Assembly: GCF_001700435.1 (NCBI RefSeq)
Contig: NZ_LYPC01000012.1
Coordinates: 1 to 64,000 of the forward strand
Origin: Paenibacillus pectinilyticus
Lineage (GTDB): Bacteria > Bacillota > Bacilli > Paenibacillales > NBRC-103111
Direction: 5' to 3'
DNA length: 64,000 nt
Shown: piece by piece, positions 27,363 to 39,750 of the stretch
Layout: the number at the start of each line of letters is the position of its first letter
How positions within the stretch are numbered: the stretch's first letter is position 1
The notes under the pieces: generated by a model
Databases searched by the model: none
What the model was told of the DNA's origin: nothing
What the model saw: the letters and a program-made list of their open reading frames with translations, nothing else
Translations under genes and position numbers: made by a program

Positions 27363-29126
27363 ATGAATGTAGTAAAGAAAGAAATGATTGCACTACTTGC
27401 CGTACTCGTATTTCTTGTCAGCACGATAACAGCACCGGCCGCTTATGCGGTATCAACAAGCTCGTCCTTTATTTTACTTTATATCGATAAGTCAGAGGCA
27501 TTCGTAAATCAAGAACAAATTAATCTGGAATCCCCGTCGACGATTATTGATGGAAGTACGTACGTTCCGGCTAAATTCTTAGGCGACACGCTCGGTTTTA
27601 AAGTGGAGTGGAATGATTTATCTCGTACGATTCAAATGACACCTCCTGGCTATAATATTATTCTAGACTCCGATCACAAAACCATAACCACCAATGGGGT
27701 CGATGTGCCCTTTAAATCTGTAGCGGCCATCGTGAATGGCAAATTGCTCGTGAAGCTAACTTGGCTAGCCGATTATATGGGTGCCAAGTATACGTATAAC
27801 AGTGAATTAAGACGTGTAGAGATCGTGTATTTTAAGGCTCCTGAGGGTATCTACATTGACCAGGATAACAATTCCCGACCTGTTGCTAAGTTCGCCACAG
27901 CGAAGCCTACATATCGACTAGGCGAGCCTGTCAAATATGTGGATTTGAGCTACGATCCGGATGCAGAGGGTATTGCGTCATACGACTGGACGGGGAAGCA
28001 AGAAGCGTTCTTCAAACCCGGTTCCTATCCGGTTACCTTAACGGTGAAAGATGGCCACGGTCATGTGAGTAAACTTTTCAAAAGCTATGTAACTGTCGTA
28101 AATGAACCGTATTTATCCGAAGTGGAGTACCCGATTTATATGAAGCCGGTTGGCGGTTTCATCAAAACGAACTGGTCGACCATTTGGTCTCATTTTAATG
28201 AATTACCTTTGCTTCCGCGGGAAGTTAATGAAGTGCAAGGCCGCACGCTGCTAGTGAGCGATAGTCCTGAAGAATTCACATCGAGTGGTATCCTGTATCA
28301 AGACAACATTAATGGTAAAGCTCGTTTGTACGCGGACCATGTGAATGGCACAGACAAGAAAATGACAATGGCCATCTTCGCAACGAACAACTCGGACAAA
28401 CCGGTTACGATTAAAACAACGAATAAAGGTGAAGTATATCCTTCCGTTTATGCGAATTTAATTGGGAGTGAAGCGTCCGTAGATTTCCTGCTAGAGAACG
28501 TATATACAGATACAATGACAGTGCCTCCAGGCGCGAGTTATGTGTATGCGAAGCTGCCGGATTTCTACCCTGGGCAAGGTGTTAATTTGTTCTATGATGT
28601 CGAAACCGACGGTCAGCTGCAAATGTCCTTTATCGTAACGGATCAAGTCTTAACAACAACGACAGTGAAAGAGCTGCCTTTACTCTCCTTCACAGGCCAT
28701 GTGCGCGGCACATTCCCTGTGTCTCAGATTAATTGGAAGATCGATGCGTCGAGTTTCACGAAACCTTCCGTATTAACGATCGGTGATAACAAGACGGATC
28801 CGTTCGTCAAAGGCTATGACGTGATGCGCAAGTTAGATGTTGAGAACGGCGGCAATTATGGCGTGGTATATAAAATCCATGCAGATAAGCCGCGCAAGAT
28901 GGCTGTCATGATTATGGCGAGAGGCGGCGTGTTCAAAGGGCCGTTCAAAATTAACGGCGAGATCATTCCAGTCCCTGCCTCCGGTGTGATTACAGCTTTC
29001 GACGGGCTAGAAGTACTAGCACGCACGACAGGCACTGAGGATTCCCTTGATATTGAGTTCACGCCACCTGCTGGCTCAGCATTCCCGATTGATTTGATTT
29101 TCTACCCATTGGAAGATAAGAAGTAA
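27363..29126 (+). CDS. secreted stalk-domain (copper amine oxidase N-terminal type) protein with PKD-like region
   Basis: 587 residues. A signal peptide covers about residues 1-29 (IALLAVLVFLVSTITAPAAYA). Residues about 35-155 match the copper-amine-oxidase N-terminal / stalk domain (INLESPSTIIDGSTYVPAKFL, MTPPGYNIIL, LVKLTWLADYMGA). A PKD-like stretch follows (YDPDAEGIASYDWTGKQEAF, PVTLTVKDGHGHVS). The last 300 residues are beta-rich without a recognised motif. Such proteins are common at the surface of Paenibacillus; no catalytic site is visible. Confidence 0.8.
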   Translation: MNVVKKEMIALLAVLVFLVSTITAPAAYAVSTSSSFILLYIDKSEAFVNQEQINLESPSTIIDGSTYVPAKFLGDTLGFKVEWNDLSRTIQMTPPGYNIILDSDHKTITTNGVDVPFKSVAAIVNGKLLVKLTWLADYMGAKYTYNSELRRVEIVYFKAPEGIYIDQDNNSRPVAKFATAKPTYRLGEPVKYVDLSYDPDAEGIASYDWTGKQEAFFKPGSYPVTLTVKDGHGHVSKLFKSYVTVVNEPYLSEVEYPIYMKPVGGFIKTNWSTIWSHFNELPLLPREVNEVQGRTLLVSDSPEEFTSSGILYQDNINGKARLYADHVNGTDKKMTMAIFATNNSDKPVTIKTTNKGEVYPSVYANLIGSEASVDFLLENVYTDTMTVPPGASYVYAKLPDFYPGQGVNLFYDVETDGQLQMSFIVTDQVLTTTTVKELPLLSFTGHVRGTFPVSQINWKIDASSFTKPSVLTIGDNKTDPFVKGYDVMRKLDVENGGNYGVVYKIHADKPRKMAVMIMARGGVFKGPFKINGEIIPVPASGVITAFDGLEVLARTTGTEDSLDIEFTPPAGSAFPIDLIFYPLEDKK

Positions 29127-29168
29127 GAAACAAGAAAGAACAGGGCCTAATTCTCTTATTGTAAAATA

Positions 29169-29226
29169 AAAAAACCAGCCGACTTTCAACGCTCAGGTGA
29201 GCAATGAAGGTGCGGCTGGTTTTTTA
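29169..29226. terminator. bidirectional terminator between the stalk-domain gene and clpP
   Basis: AACCAGCC...GGCTGGTT with A-run before and T-run after, and an internal CGCTCAGGTGAGC fold. It serves both convergent genes. Confidence 0.92.
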
Positions 29227-29246
29227 TATGGGCCTTTATAAAAGCA

Positions 29247-29828
29247 TTAGACGCGTTCGATGACTTTATCGATGAGTCCGTATTCGGCTGCTTCTTTAGC
29301 ACTCATGAAATTATCACGGTCTGTATCCTTCTCGATGCGCTCGAACGATTGTCCAGTGCGCTCTGCCAAGATCGTGTTCAGGTTGTCTCTCATTTTCAAA
29401 ATACGCTTAGCGCGAATCTCGATGTCGGAGGCTTGACCTTCTGCACCGCCAAGTGGTTGGTGAATCATTACTTCGCTGTTCGGAAGCGCATAACGCTTAC
29501 CTTTGGCACCTGCTGTTAGCAAGAAAGCGCCCATGGATGCGGCCATACCTACACAGATCGTGGATACGTCTGGTTTGATGAACTGCATCGTGTCGAAGAT
29601 CGCCATACCGGCTGTGATGGAACCGCCAGGGCTGTTAATGTAAAGCGAGATATCTTTATCAGGATCTTGAGCGGCTAAGAAGAGCAACTGAGCAATGATG
29701 GAATTCGCCACAACATCGTTGACACCCGTGCCTAAGAATATAATGCGGTCCTTCAGCAAGCGAGAGTAGATGTCATATCCTCTTTCACCGCGCGCGTCCT
29801 GTTCGACGACCATAGGAATAAAACTCAT
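29247..29828 (-). CDS. clpP: ATP-dependent Clp protease proteolytic subunit
   Basis: 193 residues. The catalytic Ser lies in [11 protein letters not shown], the His in [15 protein letters not shown], and the Asp in [11 protein letters not shown]. The N-terminus [28 protein letters not shown] is typical. It forms the tetradecameric core used with ClpX/ClpC and will degrade the ssrA-tagged proteins made with smpB/ssrA of this window. Its promoter overlaps a CtsR box, so heat and stress induction is expected. Confidence 0.97.
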   Translation of the reverse strand: MSFIPMVVEQDARGERGYDIYSRLLKDRIIFLGTGVNDVVANSIIAQLLFLAAQDPDKDISLYINSPGGSITAGMAIFDTMQFIKPDVSTICVGMAASMGAFLLTAGAKGKRYALPNSEVMIHQPLGGAEGQASDIEIRAKRILKMRDNLNTILAERTGQSFERIEKDTDRDNFMSAKEAAEYGLIDKVIERV

Positions 29829-29892
29829 GAGAATGACCTCCTTGGGGTTGGGTTACAAGCTTGGTTACATACTATTTACAGTATCTACAAGT

Positions 29893-29932
29893 ATGATAAC
29901 GAAAAAACGTCTGAAGGTCAAGAAAGGTCAAA
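29893..29932 (-). promoter_or_regulatory. clpP promoter with overlapping CtsR operator
   Basis: On the minus strand TTGACC, a 17-base spacer and TATCAT form a good sigA promoter. On the plus strand GGTCAAG-AAA-GGTCAAA (29916-29932) matches the CtsR heptad direct repeat RGTCAAA-NAN-RGTCAAA with one mismatch and covers the -35 box, so CtsR should repress clpP. Confidence 0.85.
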
Positions 29933-29940
29933 CTAAACGC

Positions 29941-29967
29941 AAAAAAAATCAGCTTCAGAGCTGATTC
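29941..29967 (-). terminator. terminator of tRNA-Arg
   Basis: On the minus strand AATCAGCT-CTGA-AGCTGATT followed by a T-run. It also lies just upstream of the clpP promoter. Confidence 0.8.
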
Positions 29968-30005
29968 GGGTGTAAATCTATAGATGTCATGCTGCATGTA
30001 CTGGA

Positions 30006-30077
30006 CGCGCCCGAAAGGAATCGAACCTTTATCTCAGGCTTCGGAGGCCTACGTCATATCCATTGGACCACGGGCGC
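30006..30077 (-). tRNA. tRNA-Arg (CCG)
   Basis: Acceptor GCGCCCG/CGGGCGC, a three-pair D-stem GTC/GAC, anticodon CCG in the loop CTCCGAA, T-loop TTCGATT, G discriminator. CCA is not encoded. Single-gene unit between its own promoter and terminator. Confidence 0.93.
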
Positions 30078-30105
30078 ATAGTTGGTTAAAAAGGAAGCAA
30101 GGGTT

Positions 30106-30134
30106 ATTATAAGACAGCTTCCCAGAAAAAGCAA
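30106..30134 (-). promoter_or_regulatory. promoter of tRNA-Arg
   Basis: On the minus strand TTGCTT, a 17-base spacer, then TATAAT, about 30 bases before the tRNA. Confidence 0.7.
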
Positions 30135-30182
30135 GATAGAAAGCCCTTTCAGTCCAAATTGCTTAAAATGTTTGAACAAATG

Positions 30183-30211
30183 TTGAATGTTACTCCGAGA
30201 TTGGTTATAAT
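30183..30211 (+). promoter_or_regulatory. promoter of the cggR-glycolytic operon
   Basis: TTGAAT, a 17-base spacer, then TATAAT, followed after about 60 bases by the CggR operator. Confidence 0.8.
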
Positions 30212-30270
30212 AAGAACTGTAAGGCGAAACGAAATACGAAATTGAGTTAGGAACTTTTTTTTCGCCCGGG

Positions 30271-30306
30271 TGGGACGCAAAATGTATACCCGGGACATAA
30301 AACGTC
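30271..30306 (+). promoter_or_regulatory. CggR operator
   Basis: The Bacillus CggR operator is CGGGAC-N6-TGTC-N4-CGGGAC-N6-TGTC. Here the sequence reads TGGGAC-N6-TGTA-N4-CGGGAC-N6-CGTC with exact spacing. It lies between the promoter and cggR, so the operon should be repressed by CggR and released by fructose-1,6-bisphosphate. Confidence 0.9.
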
Positions 30307-30339
30307 CTACAATGGATCAGGAGTGTTAGAAGTCGTTCA

Positions 30340-31362
30340 ATGAGAGAGATTCTAGACATTCAGAAACAGCTTATGCCTGATCTTATGGACATCATGAAGA
30401 AACGGTATTCGATTCTGCAGCACATCTTAGTATCTGGTGTTGTTGGACGAAGGACGCTAGCGTCCTCACTTGATATGACGGAACGCGTACTCCGCGGTGA
30501 AGTGGACTTCCTGAAGGAGCTTGGGCTTCTCGAATCCGACGCAAGCGGCATGAAGATCAGTGAGTCGGGTCGTCAACTGCTAGAGGATATGCAACCGATC
30601 ATCAAGATGGCGTTTGGTTTAACCGATTTGGAAGACAGTATTGCTAAAGCTTTTCATCTTACGAATGTGATTATCGTTCCAGGAGATTCCGACACTTCGA
30701 TCTTTACGAAGAAGGAGCTTGGACGCGCCGGTGCCGCGGCATTGCGCAAATATGTGTCCAAAGATGATATCATCGCGGTAACGGGTGGTTCAACCATGGC
30801 GCAGATTGCCAATAACTTGGCAATATCTTCTTCGATGAAGGGCAGTTGGTTCGTTCCTGCACGTGGTGGACTTGGTGAAAGTGTGGATATGCAAGCGAAC
30901 ACGATTGCTTCCATTATGGCCAAGAAGACAGGCGGGAAATACAGATTGCTGCATGTACCCGATCATTTGGGAGAAGAAGCCTATCAATCGCTTATCCAAG
31001 ATCCGCAGATTCAGGAAGTTGTTAACGCTGTGCGTAGTTGTCGCATCGTTGTACACGGTATCGGAGATGCTATGGTCATGGCACGCAGACGTAAGGTAGA
31101 TAGTGAGACTACGAGCAGTTTGAGAGGCGATGGGGCACTTGCTGAGGCGCTTGGTTATTATTTTGACCGCCAGGGTAATGTGGTTCATAAGATGCCGACA
31201 GTCGGATTACGGCTGGAAGATCTGCAGCGTGTTGAAGTTGTGATTGGTGTTGCTGGTGGTAAGAGCAAGGGTGAAGCGATCGCCTCGGTACTGCGACATG
31301 GCCAAGAAGATGTGCTGGTCACAGATGAAGCAGCAGCCTTGGAAATCATGAAGCATGTTTAA
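30340..31362 (+). CDS. cggR: central glycolytic genes regulator CggR
   Basis: 340 residues of the SorC/DeoR-like sugar-binding regulator family. An N-terminal winged helix (VGRRTLASSLDMTERVLRGEVDFLKELGLLE) is followed by a phosphosugar-binding domain (ITGGST-like VTGGSTMAQIANNL, PARGGLGESVDMQANTIA, VIGVAGGKSKGEAIASVLRHG). It represses the operon it leads, gap-pgk-tpiA-gpmI-eno, unless FBP is high. The ribosome site before the ATG is weak, which may keep repressor levels low. Confidence 0.95.
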   Translation: MREILDIQKQLMPDLMDIMKKRYSILQHILVSGVVGRRTLASSLDMTERVLRGEVDFLKELGLLESDASGMKISESGRQLLEDMQPIIKMAFGLTDLEDSIAKAFHLTNVIIVPGDSDTSIFTKKELGRAGAAALRKYVSKDDIIAVTGGSTMAQIANNLAISSSMKGSWFVPARGGLGESVDMQANTIASIMAKKTGGKYRLLHVPDHLGEEAYQSLIQDPQIQEVVNAVRSCRIVVHGIGDAMVMARRRKVDSETTSSLRGDGALAEALGYYFDRQGNVVHKMPTVGLRLEDLQRVEVVIGVAGGKSKGEAIASVLRHGQEDVLVTDEAAALEIMKHV

Positions 31363-31433
31363 CGGAGAAGTTGACATCATAACGTATGCCTTCTTGGCTG
31401 CGTTTTGAAATATAAATATTTATTTAATCTTAG

Positions 31434-32453
<1,020 letters not shown>

Positions 32454-32478
32454 TTTCATAATCATCACATAACAAAAC

Positions 32479-32514
32479 CACATGAAGGGGAGAAGCGATT
32501 CTCCTCTTTATGTG
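32479..32514 (+). promoter_or_regulatory. 16-bp stem-loop with GCGA tetraloop after gap
   Basis: CACATGAAGGGGAGAA pairs over its whole length with TTCTCCTCTTTATGTG (two G-U pairs) around GCGA, a GNRA loop. No T-run follows, so it is more likely an mRNA stabiliser or processing site than a terminator. Confidence 0.75.
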
Positions 32515-32675
32515 CGATTTACACACAAAATAAACGGCTCCGCCGTCCTTTAAGGACGCATCGCAGTGTTTATGGAGAAATATAGCCGACTTATTATGTG
32601 GAACATATAAATGCTTATATTTTAGAAAAAGATGGACCCGGAAGAGAACCATACATGCCAGAGCTTATGCTTAAG

Positions 32676-32699
32676 AAGTCAGTTGTCTGACGAAAACTT
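32676..32699 (+). repeat. glycolytic leader hairpin repeat, copy 1
   Basis: AAGTCAGTTGTCTGACGAAA followed by ACTT. Hairpin A is GTCAG-TTGT-CTGAC. Hairpin B, AGTTGTC-TGAC-GAAAACT, has one mismatch in this copy. Confidence 0.75.
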
Positions 32700-32708
32700 A
32701 GGTGTAAT

Positions 32709-32741
32709 GCTTACGAACGATAATTTACTAAAGTAAAACTT
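32709..32741 (+). repeat. degenerate leader repeat, copy 2
   Basis: Shares the lead GCTTACGAA and tail AAAACTT with the other copies, but the middle reads TTTACT-AA-AGTAAA, a different perfect hairpin. Confidence 0.5.
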
Positions 32742-32756
32742 AAGATTACGCTTACG

Positions 32757-32780
32757 AAGTCAGTTTTCTGACGAAAACTT
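32757..32780 (+). promoter_or_regulatory. leader hairpin repeat in front of pgk, copy 3
   Basis: Hairpin A is GTCAG-TTTT-CTGAC; hairpin B is AGTTTTC-TGAC-GAAAACT, seven perfect pairs. The two share bases and cannot form together. The pgk ribosome site TAGGAGG starts one base later. Confidence 0.8.
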
Positions 32781-32797
32781 TTAGGAGGCCTTTTACG

Positions 32798-33979
32798 ATG
32801 AATAAGAAAAGTGTTCGCGATGTTGAAGTAGCTGGTAAAAGAGTATTTGTTCGCGTTGATTTCAACGTGCCTGTAGAAAACGGTCAAATCACCGACGATA
32901 CACGAATCAGAGAAACGCTTCCTACGATTAAATTCTTAGTTGAACAAGGCGCTAAAGTTATTCTTGCTGCTCATTTTGGTCGTCCTAACGGTCAAGTGGT
33001 GGAAGAACTTCGCTTAACACCGGTTGCGGCTAAATTAGCTGAGCTTCTGGGTCAAAACGTGATCAAAGCGGATCAATCCGTTGGTGAAATCGTGAAAGCA
33101 CAAGTCGATGCGCTTGAAAATGGCGACGTTCTTCTACTTGAAAACGTTCGTTTCAACGAAGGCGAAGAGAAGAATGATCCTGCATTGGCAAAAGCTTTCG
33201 CTGATCTAGCTGATCTGTTCGTGAATGATGCTTTCGGTGCTGCTCACCGTGCACATGCTTCGACAGCAGGCATTGCGGCTTATATCCCGGCTGTATCCGG
33301 GCTTTTGATGGAGAAAGAGCTTGATGTTCTAGGCAAAGCGCTGAACAACCCAGAGCGTCCTTTCACAGCTATCGTTGGCGGATCCAAAGTTAAAGATAAA
33401 ATCGCGGTCATCGAGAACCTCCTGAACATTGCAGACAACGTCCTCATTGGCGGTGGTCTAACTTATACATTCTTGAAAGCACAAGGCTACGAAATCGGTA
33501 AATCGCTTTTGGACAATTCGAAGCTTGATCTAGCACTTAGCTTTATCGAAAAAGCAAAAGAAAAAGGCGTGAATTTCTTACTTCCTGTGGATATCGTTGT
33601 TACGGATAAATTCAGCGCTGATGCTACTACACAAATCGTTGGCATTGACAGTATTCCTGCGGATATGGAAGGCATTGATATCGGACCGAAAACACGTGAA
33701 CTTTACGCAGACGTTATCGCGAAATCCAAACTGGTTGTTTGGAATGGACCGATGGGCGTATTCGAAATCGAGCCTTTCTCCCACGGTACACGTGCTGTAG
33801 CACAAGCTTGTGCTATAACAGAAGGCTACACAGTGATCGGTGGCGGCGATTCCGCTGCAGCAACTGAGAAATTCCACTTGGCTGAGCAAATGAACCATAT
33901 GTCCACAGGCGGCGGCGCTTCCTTGGAGTTTATGGAAGGTAAAGCATTGCCAGGCGTAGTAGCACTTAACGATAAATAA
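32798..33979 (+). CDS. pgk: phosphoglycerate kinase
   Basis: 393 residues, normal length. It contains [15 protein letters not shown], the substrate-binding region HFGRPNG, the nucleotide region GGSKVKDKI, and C-terminal [12 protein letters not shown]. It makes ATP from 1,3-bisphosphoglycerate. The start is preceded by TAGGAGG, which directly follows the repeated hairpin, so translation initiation may be structure-controlled. Confidence 0.97.
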   Translation: MNKKSVRDVEVAGKRVFVRVDFNVPVENGQITDDTRIRETLPTIKFLVEQGAKVILAAHFGRPNGQVVEELRLTPVAAKLAELLGQNVIKADQSVGEIVKAQVDALENGDVLLLENVRFNEGEEKNDPALAKAFADLADLFVNDAFGAAHRAHASTAGIAAYIPAVSGLLMEKELDVLGKALNNPERPFTAIVGGSKVKDKIAVIENLLNIADNVLIGGGLTYTFLKAQGYEIGKSLLDNSKLDLALSFIEKAKEKGVNFLLPVDIVVTDKFSADATTQIVGIDSIPADMEGIDIGPKTRELYADVIAKSKLVVWNGPMGVFEIEPFSHGTRAVAQACAITEGYTVIGGGDSAAATEKFHLAEQMNHMSTGGGASLEFMEGKALPGVVALNDK

Positions 33980-34012
33980 GAAATTTTTATATATAAAAAG
34001 CGTATGCTTACG

Positions 34013-34805
<793 letters not shown>

Positions 34806-34806
34806 C

Positions 34807-37684
<2,878 letters not shown>

Positions 37685-37717
37685 GTTGATTCGTATATAA
37701 TCAAATAAGATCATGAG

Positions 37718-37747
37718 CGAGCAGGTGATGATGTCACCTGCTCGTTT
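37718..37747 (+). terminator. terminator of the glycolytic operon
   Basis: CGAGCAGGTGA-TGA-TGTCACCTGCTCG followed by a short TTT tail. Confidence 0.7.
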
Positions 37748-37771
37748 ATGCAATTAGGGGGCGTCAGTCGT

Positions 37772-38482
37772 ATGAGCAACTGGGTGAAGACTATTCTATT
37801 CCTGATAGGTTCCGCAGTGCTCACGCACTGGATCCCTTCTGCTTTTTTCAGGAACCTAGACACGATGGTACATGAGTTCGGTCACGCGGTGGTCACGCTG
37901 GCGCTGTCGGGCAAGGTGATGTACATTGAGCTGTACAGCGATCAAAGCGGGGTTACCTTATCCAGCATGACGAAGTCATGGGCGATCATTCCTGTGTCAC
38001 TGGCGGGTTATATGACAGCATCCCTATTCGCCTGGTTTCTGTTCTCTGCCTACGGAAGAGGCAAGCAGCGACTTGGTTTACAAGTGATGGTGGTCTTGTC
38101 CGCCCTATCGCTGGTGTTATTCGTGCGCAATGGGTATGGGGTTACTTTTTTGATCGGTTTTATTATACTAACGGTCGTGGTTCTAGCCTTTACACCTAAG
38201 TGGCTAAGTGACTTCTACTATCTGCTGCTGGCGTTCTTATGCTTGGAAGAATCGGTGTTTGGCCCAGCTTCCTTGATCTTGTATGCGGTGCAAAATAGTC
38301 GGCAAGCAGGAGATGCCACTAATTTGGCGGTGCATACGGGTATTCCTGCTATCGCATGGGCGGTCGGATTTACTCTGTTTGCGCTATGGTGCGCGAAGCA
38401 AGCGGTGAGTGCCTTCTTAGGGCGGAGCAAGGGTGCCAAACGCTCAAGTCGCCCAACTGCGACGCCATCATACCGTGATTAA
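37772..38482 (+). CDS. M50 family (site-2-protease-like) membrane peptidase
   Basis: 236 residues with about six membrane segments. The zinc motif HEFGH lies near residue 38 (MVHEFGHAVVTLAL), as in small M50B-like peptidases. Substrate unknown. The ATG at 37772 has TAGGGGGC about ten bases upstream. The basic C-terminal tail (GRSKGAKRSSR) is probably cytoplasmic. No clear promoter of its own; it may be reached by read-through from eno. Confidence 0.8.
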   Translation: MSNWVKTILFLIGSAVLTHWIPSAFFRNLDTMVHEFGHAVVTLALSGKVMYIELYSDQSGVTLSSMTKSWAIIPVSLAGYMTASLFAWFLFSAYGRGKQRLGLQVMVVLSALSLVLFVRNGYGVTFLIGFIILTVVVLAFTPKWLSDFYYLLLAFLCLEESVFGPASLILYAVQNSRQAGDATNLAVHTGIPAIAWAVGFTLFALWCAKQAVSAFLGRSKGAKRSSRPTATPSYRD

Positions 38483-38524
38483 GAGGTTAGCATTAGAGGT
38501 TACAGGGATGCTTAGGCGTCTTGG

Positions 38525-38553
38525 TTGTATTTATGGACGAACTATGTTAAAAT
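38525..38553 (+). promoter_or_regulatory. promoter of the secG-rnr-smpB region
   Basis: TTGTAT, a 17-base spacer, then TAAAAT, about 50 bases before secG. Confidence 0.65.
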
Positions 38554-38601
38554 ACTCATGCTAGTTGTATAAGGCAAAGAATAGGCAATTGGGGTGCTAA
38601 T

Positions 38602-38838
38602 ATGTTAATCTTTATGAAAATTTTGTTAATCATAGCTTCGGTTGGATTAATCGCGATTGTCCTTTTACAAAAAGGGAAAAGCGCAGGCTTGTCCGGTGCC
38701 ATTTCCGGTGGCGCAGAACACTTATTTGGTAAACAAAAAGCACGTGGTTTAGAACTATTATTGTCCCGTACAACAATGGGGCTTGCTGCTGCATTCTTCA
38801 TCCTTTCCATTGTCGTAGCCTACGTAGTGAAATCCTAA
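38602..38838 (+). CDS. secG: preprotein translocase subunit SecG
   Basis: 78 residues: two membrane segments (residues about 2-22 and 57-76) linked by a short loop with the SecG pattern [24 protein letters not shown]. It assists the SecYEG channel. The place before an esterase, rnr and smpB is conserved in Bacillus relatives. Confidence 0.95.
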   Translation: MLIFMKILLIIASVGLIAIVLLQKGKSAGLSGAISGGAEHLFGKQKARGLELLLSRTTMGLAAAFFILSIVVAYVVKS

Positions 38839-38853
38839 CACACATAAAACGAT

Positions 38854-38886
38854 AACAGCAGGGGAACTATACTCCTGCTGTTTTTT
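38854..38886 (+). terminator. terminator or attenuator after secG
   Basis: AACAGCAGG...CCTGCTGTT stem with TTTTTT. It lies between secG and the esterase, so downstream genes may depend on partial read-through. Confidence 0.85.
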
Positions 38887-38908
38887 CATTTTGAGCGAGT
38901 GATTCGTA

Positions 38909-39727
38909 TTGGAGTTGGCTGTCATCGAGCAGAGGGTATATAAGTCGACAGAGCCGTTTTTTTGGACAGGTAGTGGCAAGAACCAAGAAACCGGCATATT
39001 AATGATTCATGGGTTTACAGGGTCCCCCTCAGAATTCAGACGAATTGCTTATGAGTTGCGGGAGGATGGGTACACCATTCAAGCGATTAGGCTGCCTGGA
39101 CACGGCACGTCGCCAAAGGATATGAAGCGTACCGGATGGACGGATTGGTATGGGCATGTGCTGGAGAGCTTTGACGGGCTTGCAGCTACATGCAAAAACG
39201 TGATTGTTATGGGGCATTCAATGGGTGGTTTGCTTGCATTGAAGCTGGCGGTAGAACGTCGTACAGCGGGAATTATCTCGCTGGCTACGCCTATTTATTT
39301 GACTTCAAGGAAATCGGCGCTTGCCGTTCTCGTGCAATATTTTAAACCTTACATAGCCAAGAAACCCAAACAAGTCTCCACGCTGTTAGATGAGTCATGT
39401 GCATATACCAAAACGCCGATTCGCTGCGTCGTTAGCTTACGTAAGCTTTTGAAACAAGTACGTGGATTATTGCCTCAAGTGCAAGCCCCGATATGGATCG
39501 GGCAAGGAAAGAAGGATGGTGTCGTCCATCCCCGAAGTGCAGACTTTATACAAGAGCGGACTTGCTCGCAGGTCAAACAGCTTCATTACTACGAGGAATC
39601 CTCTCACGGCATGCTGCTAGATAAGGAAAGAGAGCGCGTTTATGCGGACATATCTGGGTTTATCCTTTCCTTGGAAGTGGCATACTATGGAGTGAAGGAA
39701 TCAGATACGGTGATAGAGAAAGCTTAG
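38909..39727 (+). CDS. alpha/beta hydrolase (carboxylesterase)
   Basis: 272 residues. The oxyanion region is MIHGFTGSPSEF, the nucleophile elbow is VMGHSMGGLLALK, an acidic residue lies near GKKDGVVHPRSADF, and the catalytic His is in SSHGMLLDKE. It resembles thermostable carboxylesterases such as Est30/YvaK, whose gene sits between secG and rnr in Bacillus. The TTG start has no strong ribosome site, so the first residues are uncertain. Physiological substrate unknown. Confidence 0.87.
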   Translation: MELAVIEQRVYKSTEPFFWTGSGKNQETGILMIHGFTGSPSEFRRIAYELREDGYTIQAIRLPGHGTSPKDMKRTGWTDWYGHVLESFDGLAATCKNVIVMGHSMGGLLALKLAVERRTAGIISLATPIYLTSRKSALAVLVQYFKPYIAKKPKQVSTLLDESCAYTKTPIRCVVSLRKLLKQVRGLLPQVQAPIWIGQGKKDGVVHPRSADFIQERTCSQVKQLHYYEESSHGMLLDKERERVYADISGFILSLEVAYYGVKESDTVIEKA

Positions 39728-39750
39728 CTTAACAACAACAAGAAGGTGAT

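Larger units (their letters stand above)
32454..32797 (+). other. structured 344-base gap-pgk spacer
   Basis: No gene is visible. It holds a 16-bp stem-loop (32479-32514), two short perfect hairpins (ACGGC-TCC-GCCGT near 32534 and GTCC-TTTAA-GGAC near 32545), and three related repeats with alternative hairpins, the last one abutting the pgk ribosome site. The other spacers inside the glycolytic operon are 1-83 bases. Confidence 0.8.
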
